This document shows, one piece after another, positions 33,481 through 46,054 of a DNA stretch of 64,000 bases. Under the pieces are notes generated by a model that did no database searches, was not told the origin of the DNA, and worked only from the letters and a program-made list of their open reading frames with translations. The translations under genes and the position numbers were made by a program. Within the stretch, counting starts at the first letter, position 1; each line of letters starts with the position of its first letter. This DNA comes from Culex pipiens pallens (lineage: Eukaryota > Arthropoda > Insecta > Diptera > Culicidae): assembly GCF_016801865.2 (NCBI RefSeq), contig NC_068938.1, positions 2,356,001 through 2,420,000 on the forward strand. Reading direction: 5' to 3'.

Positions 33481-35884
33481 CTACAAAATTTGTTAAATTT
33501 TGCGATGTGATTTTTTCTCAGCCTGCAAAATACTAGTCTAGTCTTGGGTCTAGTTAAAACAAAATCCCTGTTAGGCACTTCTGCCAGAAATTTTCGAAGC
33601 AAATTCTGCAAAAGATTCCAAATTCCGAAATTAACCTGAAAACTTTTACGTGTTTCAACGGACACGGCTCCAGCATTTTTTTTTGCTAGATTAGCGTTTT
33701 TTTTTTGCTGAATCTGCCTGTTTTCTAGCAGGCGTCTATATTTGTTTGTTGCTTTTTCATTAAATGACAAGTGACTTTTGCTGATTCACCCTTTTTACGG
33801 TGATTTTAAGGATGATTGAATAAACAGATAAAAATATGAAAAAGTGGTTTGCAAACAAATTGCTGAAAAAGTAAAACTGTTGAAATATATAGGCAAAATC
33901 TTAAAAAAAATTAACTTAAAACGTAGAAAAAAAATATCTCAAAATAAAATGTTTATCATATTATACTAACAAATTGGCTGTGTCAACTGCTTCAAATGTA
34001 TCAATTGTTACAACTATTCATTACTTAAAGTGCGTCCATTGTGTCCCCCTAATGACCGTATCGCACACCGTTGGTGCGACAATAGCTCATTGGACCTGGA
34101 CTTCCCGACTATCTCAGCCATTTCATCGCGCAGCTTCCGTCTAATTAGCACATACACACACACAGAAGCTTCACCACAATTGTAACGCTTTTCGCACATC
34201 TCGCCTCAAATTCAGCGGAAGCTCGTTTCAGAATGGACGCGCGATGCCCATCAAACTCAAGTTAGCTCAGTGGGTGCTGTTCATAACTGTTGTTTTCTGG
34301 GGGGTGAGACAAGAGCACAATGGTCAAGTTCCATAGTCACCGGCACCAACAATGGAAAACACGGGGAATAATCGCTTCTCGACATCGACATCCTGCACTT
34401 TCCAGCTGATCCCGGGGCTGTTGTTGTGGTGGCCATCACGAGGCCACAATGCTAATGACAGGAACGACCCTAGTGAAACGGAAATCGCCACGTGGACATG
34501 TCAAAAGTTGTGTTCAGATATAATTTTATTGAGTATGTTGGTAGAGAGTACCAAAATTATGTTAAACTAGTTTGAAAATTTTCAAAACTATAATTTTACA
34601 GCAATTTGACCAACTTTAATCGTGTCCAGCAAGCTCAAGTTGAGAAAAGCTGCGGTTAGTTTACCAGAAATGACGACGACGACGACGGCGACGCTGACGA
34701 TGGACCAATTCCGATTAATCATTCAACCGAGTTGAGCACATTTCCGTTTCCGGTGGGTTCATTAGGGAGCGGTACCGCTCGAGTCAGAAGCAGGACCTCA
34801 AAATGAGGCCAGCTGGAACGCTCTGAAGCTTCATCATCAGGTGATGATGATGACTCCGTAGCTGATTGGTTTCTTGACTTCAGTTCCACCAAATCTAAGT
34901 TGGCCACGCCACATCCCACATAATTCACGAAAATTTAGTGGAAACAATTTCGTCCCATCATGGCCCACTATGATTTCGCAAAAAGAAGCTCACTAACTCA
35001 ATCCAACCGTGCCGGGTCATCTCACTCATTCATCCAAGGAACCCACGTCCCACGGACACACACAATTAAAATAACTTGGCCGAACTATTTGAAATGTTAC
35101 TTTCGCAGATAACACCGACGCCCCCATCCGGACGCCATAAATCGTTCAAGTTTGCAACTTTTTCGCTCGACCATTTTGTGTGTAATATATATCATTGACT
35201 TTTCCGTTTGCCTCTTCTAGGAAGAGGGGAAGAAGGACGGTTTTATCGCCTCAAACAAAAGGACGAGCACCTCATATTTCCCGGAAACCCGGACTCGAGA
35301 CAAGCATATTAATTGCACTCATTTGATCACCTGCAGCGGAGAGAGCATTTTGGTGTTTTATGGAACTCAATCTGGTCTTGCGAAATTATCTCGCTCTCGT
35401 TCCGCCCGGAAAGTGTGGAATTAATTCAGGTCCATAAATTTGATGGCGACGCTCGACTCGTTTCAATTAAAGCACGCAAATTACCCATCCGTTGAAGGGA
35501 TTTAAAATAGATGAAAGAGATGACGGAATGACGACGATAGACAGCAGTCGTTGGTGATGAAGAGGGTGGAAGCAATCCTACGACACGACGAACCGGCGTT
35601 GACGGCGTTGAAGTCGTTGATGTCTGCTGGGTAATGAAATGACATTTTGACGAGGGTCGTTTGTTTTTCGGTGGGAAAATTCATTAAATCTCAGGTGTTT
35701 GAAGGATTGAGATGACACATTTGATAATTTGAAAATTTTGCAGAAAATCGTCAATTTATTTTTTTTTGCCAAAAAAGAAGAAAAAATAAAAGAATTTCCA
35801 TTCCATCATCAGTTTTTGTATCGTCAATGGTTTATTTTAGTTTGAGGTTTTCATTGCTTTTATTGATTGATTTTTTATGTAAAA
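33481..35884. other. Single-copy-looking intergenic or intronic DNA
   Basis: Mixed composition and mostly non-repetitive, with short GACGAC-type runs near 34673-34690. No convincing ORF: the 113-codon minus frame at 33429-33770 is Lys/Arg/Asn-rich without motifs, and others overlap on both strands. The moderate GC and lack of repeats from 34000 to 35700 would suit regulatory or intronic DNA, but I cannot identify a gene. Confidence 0.4.
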
Positions 35885-36140
35885 CAAGCCTTACTCGTTT
35901 TTAACTTTTTTGCTTCTTCAGCCTCCTGTGATCAAAATTTGATTTTACGTAACTTTTCCCATACAATCTGCAGATGCTCCGGAATCGGTCCCAGAGTGGC
36001 CAAAGTGGCAATTTTTTAGCATATAAACCTTCCTTGGGCTTACACGAACCTAACGCAACAAAAAGCGCCTCGATCCGACGTTCCGTGTTCGACTGATTCG
36101 CGTTCGAACAAAACCATCAAAATTTTTTATATATATAAAT
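35885..36140 (+). repeat. Dispersed repeat family F, copy 2
   Basis: Aligns by eye with 27770-28045 over most of its length and ends in TATATATA followed by AATAGATGT. The shared 3' AT tail supports a retroposon 3' end, with family unknown. Confidence 0.6.
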
Positions 36141-36498
36141 AGATGTCCGGGGAACAAGATGGTGAAAAAAATAATAATAACGGAATGGGTATAAACCACA
36201 TTTAAGACAAATAACATTGGGAAATTATATTTCTTCGAATTCCTAGAACAATTCCCTATATAATACAAGTAAAACACGTTTTCAAGAAAATCACCAAAAA
36301 GAGGGTGGTGCCAAAAATATTGGCAATCGGCACAAAACCTGGGATTTCTGTTTACTATCGATAGATGAACGTTTCCTCCAAGTTTGGTCGAAATCGGTGA
36401 TGGTGGAGTCCAAAAGTGTACTCAGTTGACATGGAATTACTCATTCCCAACTTTTTATTCCACTTTTGTACAAAACAATAAATTTTGAACAACTTTGG
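36141..36498. other. AT-rich spacer
   Basis: No gene or element end that I can support. One 75-codon minus frame runs through family F and lacks motifs. Confidence 0.35.
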
Positions 36499-36718
36499 GC
36501 ACACCGTAAAAAAATCATGGTAATATTACTTCTGGGAATGAGTACATCTTTTATGTCAGAAAAAATGTAATTTTACCACTGAAAATGTGTATTTTTTCAC
36601 TTTTCTGGTGTAGTGTAATTTCTTCAGTCAAAATTTAGGTAAAATTACAACATTATTGAGTTAATATTAAGTCTTCCAAAATTACACCTTCCAAATTTAC
36701 ATAATTTTTTACTGTCGT
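36499..36718. mobile_element. Small MITE with CACCGTAAAAAAAT-type ends
   Basis: About 220 bp with left end CACCGTAAAAAAATCATGG. The right end, read on the other strand, is CGACAGTAAAAAATTATG, an imperfect TIR. Internal motifs such as TAATTTTACCAC and CACTTTTCTGGTGTA recur near 9235-9260. No coding sequence. Confidence 0.45.
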
Positions 36719-38579
36719 GAACAGAACGAATTGTTATAAAGGTTTTTAAAAGTTTATAAAAAATAAGTATTTTAAACAAATCCGATTTTTCAAATTTTAA
36801 AGCAGTTTCCATCCTTGACTTATCTTTGAAAATAATATTTTCATGCGGCCGATTAAATTCTCAACAATATTGATCAAAACATCGATATTTTTACACTTTA
36901 ACCAACTTTAAATCAGTTCTGAGGGCATATTTAGATTAAGCGGGCAAAATTTAATGAAAAATCATATGTGTAGTTGAATTATTTAAGAATTTCGTCAAGG
37001 TGTAATTATCCATTTTAAAATAAGAAATCATCAAATGAAAATATCTTGAGGTTAAAGATCAAAAAAAATCCCTAATTCTTTTCAGCGTTTTCAGAGTTTA
37101 ATCTTTCCTGGCACTTTTTCGAGATATTTGGATGTAAAAATTGCATTTTTTTTACCTTAAAATGGCTGTAATTTTTGAACAGGGCTGCAAGGTTGCCAGA
37201 AATAGCTGGGAAGTCCAGACTTTTCAAATGTCAGCTAGAATAAATAATTATCTTTATCTGTGCCAGATTTTGACTGCTTTCGGCAGATTTCGACATTTTC
37301 TGCCAATTTGGAACATTTGCTCCAACACTATTTTTGAAAATGAAAATGTTTTTTTTATTCGACAATTCAGAAAAAATAGTTAAACAATTTTTCGTTTAGC
37401 TTAATTTCCATTTTAAATTTTGATGCCCATTTTTTATTTAAATTTTGTGTAAATTTAGTAGGCTGTAATTTTTAACTGACTATTTTATTTTTTTTAATGC
37501 AAATATTTTTTAAAGATTTTGTCCCTCGACTCTGGCCGATGTCGAGGGGGAGGGGGCAAAAAATAAAAAGTATAAATATTGAAATGACAAGCCATAGTTT
37601 CAACATTTGCATGGAAAAAGTGTTTTAAAATGCATTTTACACCAGTTCAGTTGTTTTGCAATAATTTGATTTCAAAAAATGTAAGATTTGACAAAAACAA
37701 AAATTTTAGCAAAAAAAACATTTTGCGATGAAAACATCGAAAATTTTCAAAAATTCTAAAAAAAATTTAATCAACCCAAACATGATTTAAAATTGATTTC
37801 AGCTGATTGCAGTTCAATTTCCATTGAAATGTGAAAATTTCTGATCTTTTTTCAAAATTTCAAAAATGTGTCTAAAATATGAAACGAGGAAAATTATATT
37901 TTGTATTCATTTTAAAATTTTCAAATTTTGTTGTTGAAAAATTCAGGAAATTCACAAAAGTTTCATTTTTTGACATTGAAAATCGGACCAATAGTTTCCA
38001 TAATATCGTCAATTGAAAATTAAAGATGAATTAGGTGACACTTAGACAAACTCGTTTCTCGTTTAACCAGATTTTGCACCACTTGCACATGGCTCAAAAG
38101 ATGAATATTCTAGTCCTCTAAAACTTATAAAAAAAATCTTCAATACTAAAAAATACATATTTTGGGAGTTTTTGTCTCAATAAAAAATACAAAGAAAAGT
38201 CAATTCGTGAAAACTGATGAAATTACACCTTAATTTTGTTTGCTCTCTGATAATGCTGATTTTTAATAGTTCTAATAATAACCTACAACTTTACCCAAGC
38301 ACCAAATCGTTCAGAATTTTTTTTCAAGCTATACAATATCGAATATTCCTATTTTGTATGACATGCCCACATATTTGTTTCGAGTCCTTTCAGCATAGGA
38401 AAGGCATGGACAAAGTTTTATACAATTTAAAAAATATAAGGAAATGTCAATTTGCGTTAAAAAATATTTCTTTACAAATTTTTCAGAAAATAATGCTAAA
38501 GATGATTTTATTTGCTAAACAGACTGCAGATGATAATAGATATCATCCCCTTGTTTATGACCTGCCCTTCCCGTTATGA
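36719..38579. other. AT-rich region with decayed repeats, including family G in reverse
   Basis: The block 37578-37860 matches, in reverse, both 19066-19130 and 31400-31560. The rest is AT-rich without recognisable boundaries. The 120-codon plus frame at 38217-38579 is AT-driven and lacks motifs, so no gene is annotated. Confidence 0.4.
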
Positions 38580-40126
38580 GACATTTACGATAACCACACA
38601 GCAGTCCAATTCTCGCAAAGCCAAACAAATAGTCACAGGTCACTGTGATAGTTCTGCCACGACCCGGTCCATTCTGCCACCTCTATGTCATGGCTATCTT
38701 GATCTTGGGACTCCACGAACCTCCACACACGGCCCTGCTTTTCGGTGTGTCAAGAAGATTCCTCTTCCGAGGCCATTATCGTGTTCATCATCAACTCCAT
38801 TCCGGCTGGGACCTTTTTGAGTCGGACCATATCAAGATCCACTCCCGAACGTGAAATGGAGCAAATAAACGTAGAATTGAAATCATAACAGTAAAAATTA
38901 AGCAATAAAATTTAACGATATTAGCGGTGTGTGTGTGTGTGTGAGGGGTTGTGACCTGTCACAGACAGGAAACTGGTTCTGAACTGGAACTGGTGTCCTG
39001 GAAGGATGTGTTGCCATTAAAACACACACTCACTCACACGTCTCAGACTGAACTAACTAACTTCCTTCCTGACCTGTCCTGATGTCCTCCTGTTGTTCTG
39101 TTCTGGGTTCTGGGAGTGTCAGTGCGGCAACATCGTCCCCGTACGATGTGGTTTTATCAGGTAGATAAACCAACTCGTCTATCATTTGCTCTGCTCTGGC
39201 TCTGGAAAATGTGGTTTCACTTCCGGACGTCGTCGGTTTTGCGCTCCGGTACCTCCTTGCCCGGAATGTTCCGAAACGGTTTCGGTGCGGTGCGGTGTGG
39301 AGAACTGGATGTGGTCGACCCCGCAAACGAATATGGTCTCACCGGAGCATCAGCAGAAAATAAACACGTTCCCAGCATCTCAGCAGTGTTGAGGGGTTTG
39401 CTCTGCTTTTCAAAAGAAAACTACTTTTGCGTAATAACAGTATCGTGTGGCTTTTCCACAAAATTAAATTGAAATGAACCCTCCTGTCACCATCGTCGCC
39501 GGTTTTCGACACTTTGAACCCAAACGAAAAAAAAAGAGTATTCAATTCCAGTGGGGCTCGTTTCGCTACCAATAAGTAGCACCTTGGAAACGTGATTAGA
39601 TTGCATTAAGGAGACGCACAAAATGGACCGCCCATTAGCAGGTTGGGTTTATTCTCGCAGGATAATTGAACCAAAGTAGGCCGGGGAATCAGCAAACGGC
39701 GACAGCAGGTCGAGATCAAAGATTTTGCGGTGAATTTGGATGGCCTACTTGACGATACTCCGGGGGGAAGGCAAAGCCTACTATTATCTTCTCGAGCACG
39801 CCAAGTCACACAGGTAGCGTTGATAATGGTTATTATTGAAAACGTGAGCATCATCTTTGAACCTTGTCGAGTGGGTAGAATATCAAAGGGGGTAAAAGGA
39901 CATTTCCCAAATTCAAATTGAATGAAAAATTTGCACCCCTCAAGGGTATCATTAGTTTGGGAATGATTCTCGATTGGTCCGGAAATGAAATTATCCTTTC
40001 AATTTGCAATCACCAACGCGTGTGTGCTTGTTCATCAACATGTGCGTTTGCTGTCGAATAGGAAAGTGGCAATTGAATTTTAAAAAGGAGAATGAAAATG
40101 GGTATCATTTTTTCAACATAAAAATA
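38580..40126. other. Single-copy-looking DNA with higher GC
   Basis: Balanced composition with a short GT run at about 38928-38942. Overlapping frames on both strands (for example 39057-39326 minus and 39116-39472 plus) start at non-ATG codons or lack motifs. It may be unique intergenic, intronic or regulatory DNA. Confidence 0.4.
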
Positions 40127-40300
40127 CAGTCTAGACTCGATTATCCGTTGTTCGATTATTCGAAGTTCAACTATCTGAAGGCTCAGGATTTTTTAGAGAA
40201 TGAAATCATGAACACAACAATTTTTTCGTGTTTTTTTATTTTTATTTTCTTTAACTCATTATCAATCTTTCCATACAAGTCTCCTTACAATTTTGGGGGC
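40127..40300. mobile_element. pogo-like MITE fragment (left end)
   Basis: Starts TACAGTCTAGACTCGATTAT, closely matching the MITE at 28659-29033, followed by degenerate GATTATTCGAAG repeats and a T-rich stretch. No right TIR was found, so the copy is truncated; the 3' limit is approximate. Confidence 0.6.
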
Positions 40301-40458
40301 TGAACATACAAAATTGGTATGTTTTTATTTATTTATTTGCGTTTAAAGACCACCTAACTCAAGCGTTATAAGGGTCCAATAAGTACAAAATTACTATGTC
40401 AATATATGAAATTTCGTAATTTGAGAAGGGATTATCGGCAAAGTTTAAGGTAATGATT

Positions 40459-42192
40459 AGGCTCAGTGATTTTCCACACTCCAAAATTGCACATTTCACC
40501 GGGACCTTAATTTCAATTAGGTGTTTGCATTCACGTTTTTTTTATTTACGGAAATTTCGCGGAACTTGAAACATGTTTATAATACTCTGAAAACCTTAAA
40601 ATTGCAGAAACTACAATTATGCTTCATTACATATTATTTTTCAATTAACTTAAAAAAAAATCTTCACTAAATTTGAACGTGACACATAAAAAACTTTTCC
40701 TAATACCCAAAAAAGTTTCCACATGGCTTATGGATGGGCTCTATATATATTTTGGAACGAAATGTAGGTCATGCATATTCTTATTTATTGAGAAGCTTTT
40801 TTTATATTCGACCAATACAACTAAAATGCTTTCGCTGATTTGCTTCTTATCTTTTTACATTTTATTGAATTTCAAATCAAAACTAGATTTAACAATCTTG
40901 TCTAGCCGAACGATTAATCTAATCTAATCTAATCAAACACAAGCGCAGCCAGTCCGAAGAAAGCATCCTGGAAGAACATGTGATAAGATTACGCCCCATG
41001 TTCTTTCTTGTCAATATTAATGATTGTAGTACATTCGAGCATCCCCGAAACGTATTACACTCATAAAAGTGGCCAGGCCTACTGCGTTGCATTAACCGCA
41101 GAGAGGATTCTGTGAACGGATCACATTTCACAGAATCTACAGGGGAGGAAGGATGCGTGGACATACCGTACCAAACGCTCCGGATCAGTTTTAATGTGGT
41201 GTGTGTTTTGTATGTGCAGTTTTTGTAAGTGTCGTGAGATTTTGCAATTTGGTCATTTATAGTATAGGGGAATGGTATGTCTAGCCGAATGATTAAAATA
41301 ATTTAATTTTTTTGTGATATTTTGCTCAGTAAAATATTTTTCAAGGTTTTCGTCTAACTTTAAATTTAAATTATAAACCAATTTGCAAAAAAAAAATCAT
41401 ATTTAACGAAATCTACAATGTTATTCCAAATCATAGCAGAAAACAAAAAAAAAGTGGTATTTTTCAACTTTCCACCCAAATATTGATATATCGTGAAAAT
41501 GAAAAAATCTTAAATGTTCTTAAAAGGTGATTTTGAAGCTCAATAATACTATTAATTAAATCTTGAATAAACCTAAAAATTAAAAGATTTTCTTTTACAA
41601 TTATACCTTTCAAATAAAAAAGTAGTAAAACTGCTATTACAGCGAAAAAAAAATTATGTTAAGTTTCCTTAAAAAACTGATAAACTATTATTGATACTCT
41701 AAATTGCAATTTCTACTAAATGTCACTTTTACATGAATGCTTTTAAAAAATAATCTGTGCAATCTTCTGAAAACATATCACAATATACTTTCTAACAAGT
41801 TTTGGTAGAAAAGGACAAAATTTGTAAAAATTTAAGCTTTTCAGTGTAAAAATAACTGCAATCAAGTGAATTATTATATTATCCTTGTGATAACTTGATG
41901 AATCCAAGAATATTTTTTTTACTTTGACTGATTTTTGTAAACATCATTTAAGTATTCGCACTTCTTAGTAAATGTTGTTACATTTTTTTTGCTATCAATG
42001 CTTCAAATGGTTCATATCACGCATCAAATTTGAAACTAAAACTAAATTTACTTAAGAAGTATTCATGGATGAAATTATGTTGTAATTTCAAAGAATTAAT
42101 TTGGTAAAATTGATAAATTTCACGGGATTTTACAGAAATCTTAAAATTTCATGAATCAAATTTGAATGAATTTCATGACAATTCACTAACCC
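40459..42192. mobile_element. TIR element of the TCAGTGATTTTCCAC family, split by an insert
   Basis: The left end AGGCTCAGTGATTTTCCAC matches 9003, and the shared CCGGGACC/ACGGGGACC follows. The right part near 42115-42192 (TTTCACGGGATTTTACAG, ending TTCACTAACCC) matches the right part of 9003-9730. The retroposed segment 40917-41277 interrupts it. Ends are imperfect, and the interior is AT-rich and noncoding. Confidence 0.45.
40899..41295 (-). mobile_element. Retroposed insert with (GATTA)n tail and 18-bp target duplication
   Basis: Direct repeats TGTCTAGCCGAACGATTA (40899-40916) and TGTCTAGCCGAATGATTA (41278-41295) flank a 361-bp insert. On the minus strand the insert ends in about four GATTA pentamers immediately before the duplication. 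A microsatellite 3' tail and a long duplication indicate target-primed retroposition, either of a SINE or of a 5'-truncated non-LTR element. No tRNA boxes were found. The 81-codon minus frame inside is not recognised. Confidence 0.75.
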
Positions 42193-42209
42193 AAGTAATG
42201 ATTAAAACT

Positions 42210-42660
42210 TTAAAAAAGCAACCCGAAATAGTAGTTTATGCAACAAGTTGCAAAAAGAGGATTTTTTCAGCACGAGTCGCACATTTATCCAACGAGGTTC
42301 ACCGAGTTGGATAAATACGAAGAGTGCCGAAAAAATCAAGTTTTGCAACGAGTTCCATACAACATTTTTTGCAATTCCGAAAAACACCCATTGAGTGAAA
42401 TTTTAAGTCAAATTTTCATGTGTTTTGACAATAAATCGTTTTAATCAATAAAAATGTTGAAAAGTGTTACTTTTCGAAACAAGTGCTGAAAAGTTGAACT
42501 TTTCAGCACCCATTTCAGTGCTGAAAAGTAGAACTTTTCAGCATTTATTTTGAAAAGTGTTGCTATTCGATTCTGTTATTTTTGGTACAGAAAAGTAGGC
42601 TATTTCGTCGTTCAAGAATGACAGGAAAAGTAAGTAGTTTCACGACGGAATTGCAAAAAA
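42210..42660. repeat. Repeat with palindromic GTGCTGAAAAGT modules
   Basis: Contains two neighbouring near-perfect palindromes, GTGCTGAAAAGTT-AACTTTTCAGCAC (about 42481-42508) and a sister at about 42516-42543. A larger inverted pair is ATTTATCCAAC (42280) against GTTGGATAAAT (42307), and the block is bounded by TTGCAAAAAG- and GAATTGCAAAA-type segments. It appears to be a foldback-style repeat without coding sequence. Confidence 0.5.
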
Positions 42661-43259
42661 ATATTTTTCAGTTTTGAAATTTAACTTCTGATCCCTTTAA
42701 AATAAATTCCCAAAAAACGTATTTTGGTTTAATTTTCGAATTTTTTTAAATATATTTTAGAGGACTAAAAAGACAACTTCTGACTCGTAGTGCGTGATGA
42801 TCTGGTCTAGGAAATATGATCTTTGAAAAAAAACCTGTATTTGGCAAATATTCAAAACATGGAGAAAAAATCATTCAAAATCTTTTTAAAGCAAAATTGA
42901 TTTCGCTATCAAATGAACTTTAAATTTTTTTTGATAAAGTGAACAAAGATTTCGAATCGATAAAATTGAATTTTCCCAGAGCCGAGAAAACACAATATTG
43001 AAAAATATTTGCATCGCCCGATTCGTAAATGAAATAAATAATCTATTATAAATTTGCAAAACAAAATCATTGCATTTCATCGATCTAAATAAAAAAAAGT
43101 ACAGAGCTAATTCCATAAGGATAAAGAACTTTAGAAACTTTAATAGCACGTCTCGCGAGATGGGTCTTTCACCATTTGGCATTTCATTTTGCTTCGTAAA
43201 ATGTTGAATAAAGTTGAATTTTGGAATGTTGAAAATTTGGTAGGTTGAATATTACCTCT
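42661..43259. other. AT-rich spacer, no gene seen
   Basis: AT-rich. A 98-codon minus frame (42886-43182) is Phe/Leu/Lys-rich with no motif. Some short similarity to family E may be present but is too diverged to call. Confidence 0.35.
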
Positions 43260-43385
43260 TGTTTTGAGTAATATTACATAAAAAATGTGTAAAAATGTGA
43301 ACCTGATGAATATTCATCAAAAACTGATGAAAATTTATCACCATTTCCTGATGAATATTACCATCATTTTTTTTTTGTGTAGAGC
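43260..43385. repeat. Short AT-rich repeat of ATGAATATTCATCA motifs
   Basis: A compact run of related, partly palindromic motifs (CTGATGAATATTCATCA, CTGATGAAAATTTATCA, CTGATGAATATTACCATCA) followed by a T run. It looks like a small MITE-type unit; ends were not resolved. Confidence 0.4.
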
Positions 43386-45650
43386 TCTAAGAGAAAGTTT
43401 TTCGTTATTTAATTGTGCAACTTTTTCCGATGAATATTTTAAAAATATTGGTATGGTATAGAACGACTTCACAATAACTAAAAAATGAACACCCTACACG
43501 TTGGTCTCAATTTCACCCTAAAAAAGCTTCAAACCAGCATAAACTCTTTCCAACAATCCCAAACATTCCAGTGATATGTACCCCCCATGAAAGTAAGTGC
43601 TCTCAACTCTGCCAAAACTTTCCTGCTCGTTCGTTAGCGACTTGCACATCTTAGCCAAACTCTTCCTGGTTGTGCTGGAAAAAGGTAGCAGGATGACACA
43701 TTTGTTTGTGTTCCTTCTCGAGTTATCGTCTTCGTCAAAGTGGCGCAAAGTTTGAAGGATCGTTACCTGTTTTCTTCTGTGCACACAAAGTTTTCCCAAA
43801 GTGCTTGTGATAGTTTGTTCGTTTTTCAGTTGGTCTTTTCTGGTCGGTTTCATTGGTGCAGGATCAACTTTTGAGCTCTTTTTTGAAGATTTTCCACACG
43901 TCAAAAACAACTCCGATATCGTTCTATCCGCAGAATTTTCCACATCACGTCAAGCTGTTACAGCTAAACCGGCTGAGCTAAATAATAAACTTGTTGCGAG
44001 AGGGGATTAGCTTTTTCTCTGGATCGTGTTGCAAAGGCATCGGAGGCCCATTGGCGTGCATGTTTAGCACTATTCATCGCCGGTCCCGGTTAAGGGCAGA
44101 GCAAACACAGCAACAGAGCGAGAACCATTGCGAATTTATTGCCGTGTTCAAATCGACGGGACACGGAAGGTTTAAAATTTCAGAAAATTTAAAATGTTAA
44201 AAAAATCCAGAAATAATTTTAGAAAAGTGTTTTAAATAAAATAATTTTGCGAATTTTAAGAAGTTTTTGTTAACTTAATATTTCAGTTCAGCGAATTTCC
44301 CAGAACCACTCTTTCACCAAGTTCACCCGTCAGGGCAAATGCCAGCCTGCCAGTGAGAGAGAGTGCACAGCGGAGTTTGTTGCGCTCGTTGCATATCAAA
44401 GTGCAACTGTGCTTCCACACCGCATCGTGACTCGCAGTGGAACTGACTCTGGCGCGCCCTTCTGATGGACGTTTGCTCGCACAACAACAAGGGGGTCTGC
44501 ATAATTTAGCTTCCCATCACGTAAAACTATACCACGTGGACCTAGGCCACAGCTCAGGCTCTCTATTTTCATGGCTCAAACATATTATATTGACCGACGA
44601 GTGCCGACAGCAGCTTCAACTTTGGAAACTGGCAGAGTTTTATTAGCAAAATATTCCCTTTAAAAAATATAGTAATAAAAGTTTAATGGTTTAAACAGTT
44701 CAATTTCAATGTGAACATGTAAATTCACCCTTTCAAACCGTTACACAAACATCAAAAGTAACTCATCTCTGAGGCTCATCTATTACCCATCTATCTCACT
44801 GTTCCCATCTGTTTCACCGCGGGGTCTCGTTTAGCAATTACAACTTGATCAATGCGATACCACGCACACACACACACACAATGTCCATTGTGAGCCCGGC
44901 TCCAAACTATCAGTCTAATAAAATTCTAATGTCCACGTGCACGTGCCCACGCTCTTATATCCTGTGCTGACCAAAAACCGCCAACCACCGCCAACCGAAC
45001 ACGTGAGTTCATATTGTGAGCAAATTCCCTCGTCCAACCATACGCAAAAGAGTGCGCATTCTCCATCACGTGAATTTCAGAGGTCTAACTGGCTGGCTCG
45101 TATCTAAGGAGACCATGGCCAACAGCAGCTGCCTGCACGCTAGCATAAATAAGGTGCAAAATGCGCATTCCATTGCCTGCTGTGTTGGATGTAACCCTTG
45201 TTAGTCTGTTAGATTATTAGTGAATTTATATTCGTTCATTCTATTTTTTTGTTCAAATCAATCCTAAATTTAAGAACTGAGAAAAAATAGATAATTTTCA
45301 AGGGTTTCAGAAGAAGAAAAGTTGAGAAAAGATTTATAACTGGACTGAAATAGGGACATGACTCCTATTATTTTGAAGTTACATATAAACATTTAAAAAT
45401 AATAAAAAAAACAAATTGATTATTTGTTTATAAATCATCAATTTTGAATTTCAATCTAATTTGTCAAAATGTCTGAACATTTATATTTGTAGTCTCCTCA
45501 AATCTGTTCAAAAAAATATTTACAGTTAACTCATAGAATAATCAGTTGATTAATAATAATAAAATTTGGAAGTCTCAAAAACATTCAAAATATGTTTTAT
45601 TCTGATTTATTTAAAATAACAAAAACCCTACAATTTTGAAGATTCTACTT
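43386..45650. other. Single-copy-looking DNA
   Basis: Balanced composition from about 43480 to 45200. The 141-codon minus frame (43518-43943) starts at GTG and has no recognised domain. A CA run lies at about 44866-44881. It could be intergenic or intronic; no gene can be supported. Confidence 0.4.
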
Positions 45651-46054
45651 TAGAGCAATTCTCTGAGATTTCGGTCATTCGATTTTTATTGTATTTTTTA
45701 ATCTGGCTGAAACTTTTATGGTGCCTCCGGTATGCCCAAAGAAGCCATTTTGCATCATAAGTTTGTCCATATAATTTTTCATTCAAATTTGGCAGCTGCC
45801 CATACAAAAATGATATATGAAAATTCAAAAATCTGTATCTTTTGAAGGAATTTTTGATCGATTTGGTGTCTTCGGCAAAGTTGTAGGTATGGATATGGAC
45901 TACACTGTAATAAAATGATACACTGTTAAAAAAAATTTGGTGATTTTAAATTTCACTTTTTGTCACTTAAACTTGATTTGCAAAAAAACACTATTTTTGT
46001 TTTATTTTTTGATTTGTTTTAGGGGACATAAAATGCCAACTTTTCAGCAATCAC

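Noticed and set aside
40919..41164. 81-codon minus-strand frame as the C-terminus of a reverse transcriptase
   Set aside because: Position near a retroposon 3' end is suggestive, but no catalytic or C-terminal family motif is visible.
43518..43943. 141-codon minus-strand frame in balanced-composition DNA
   Set aside because: It starts at GTG and shows no recognisable domain or splice context; protein-level conservation would be needed.
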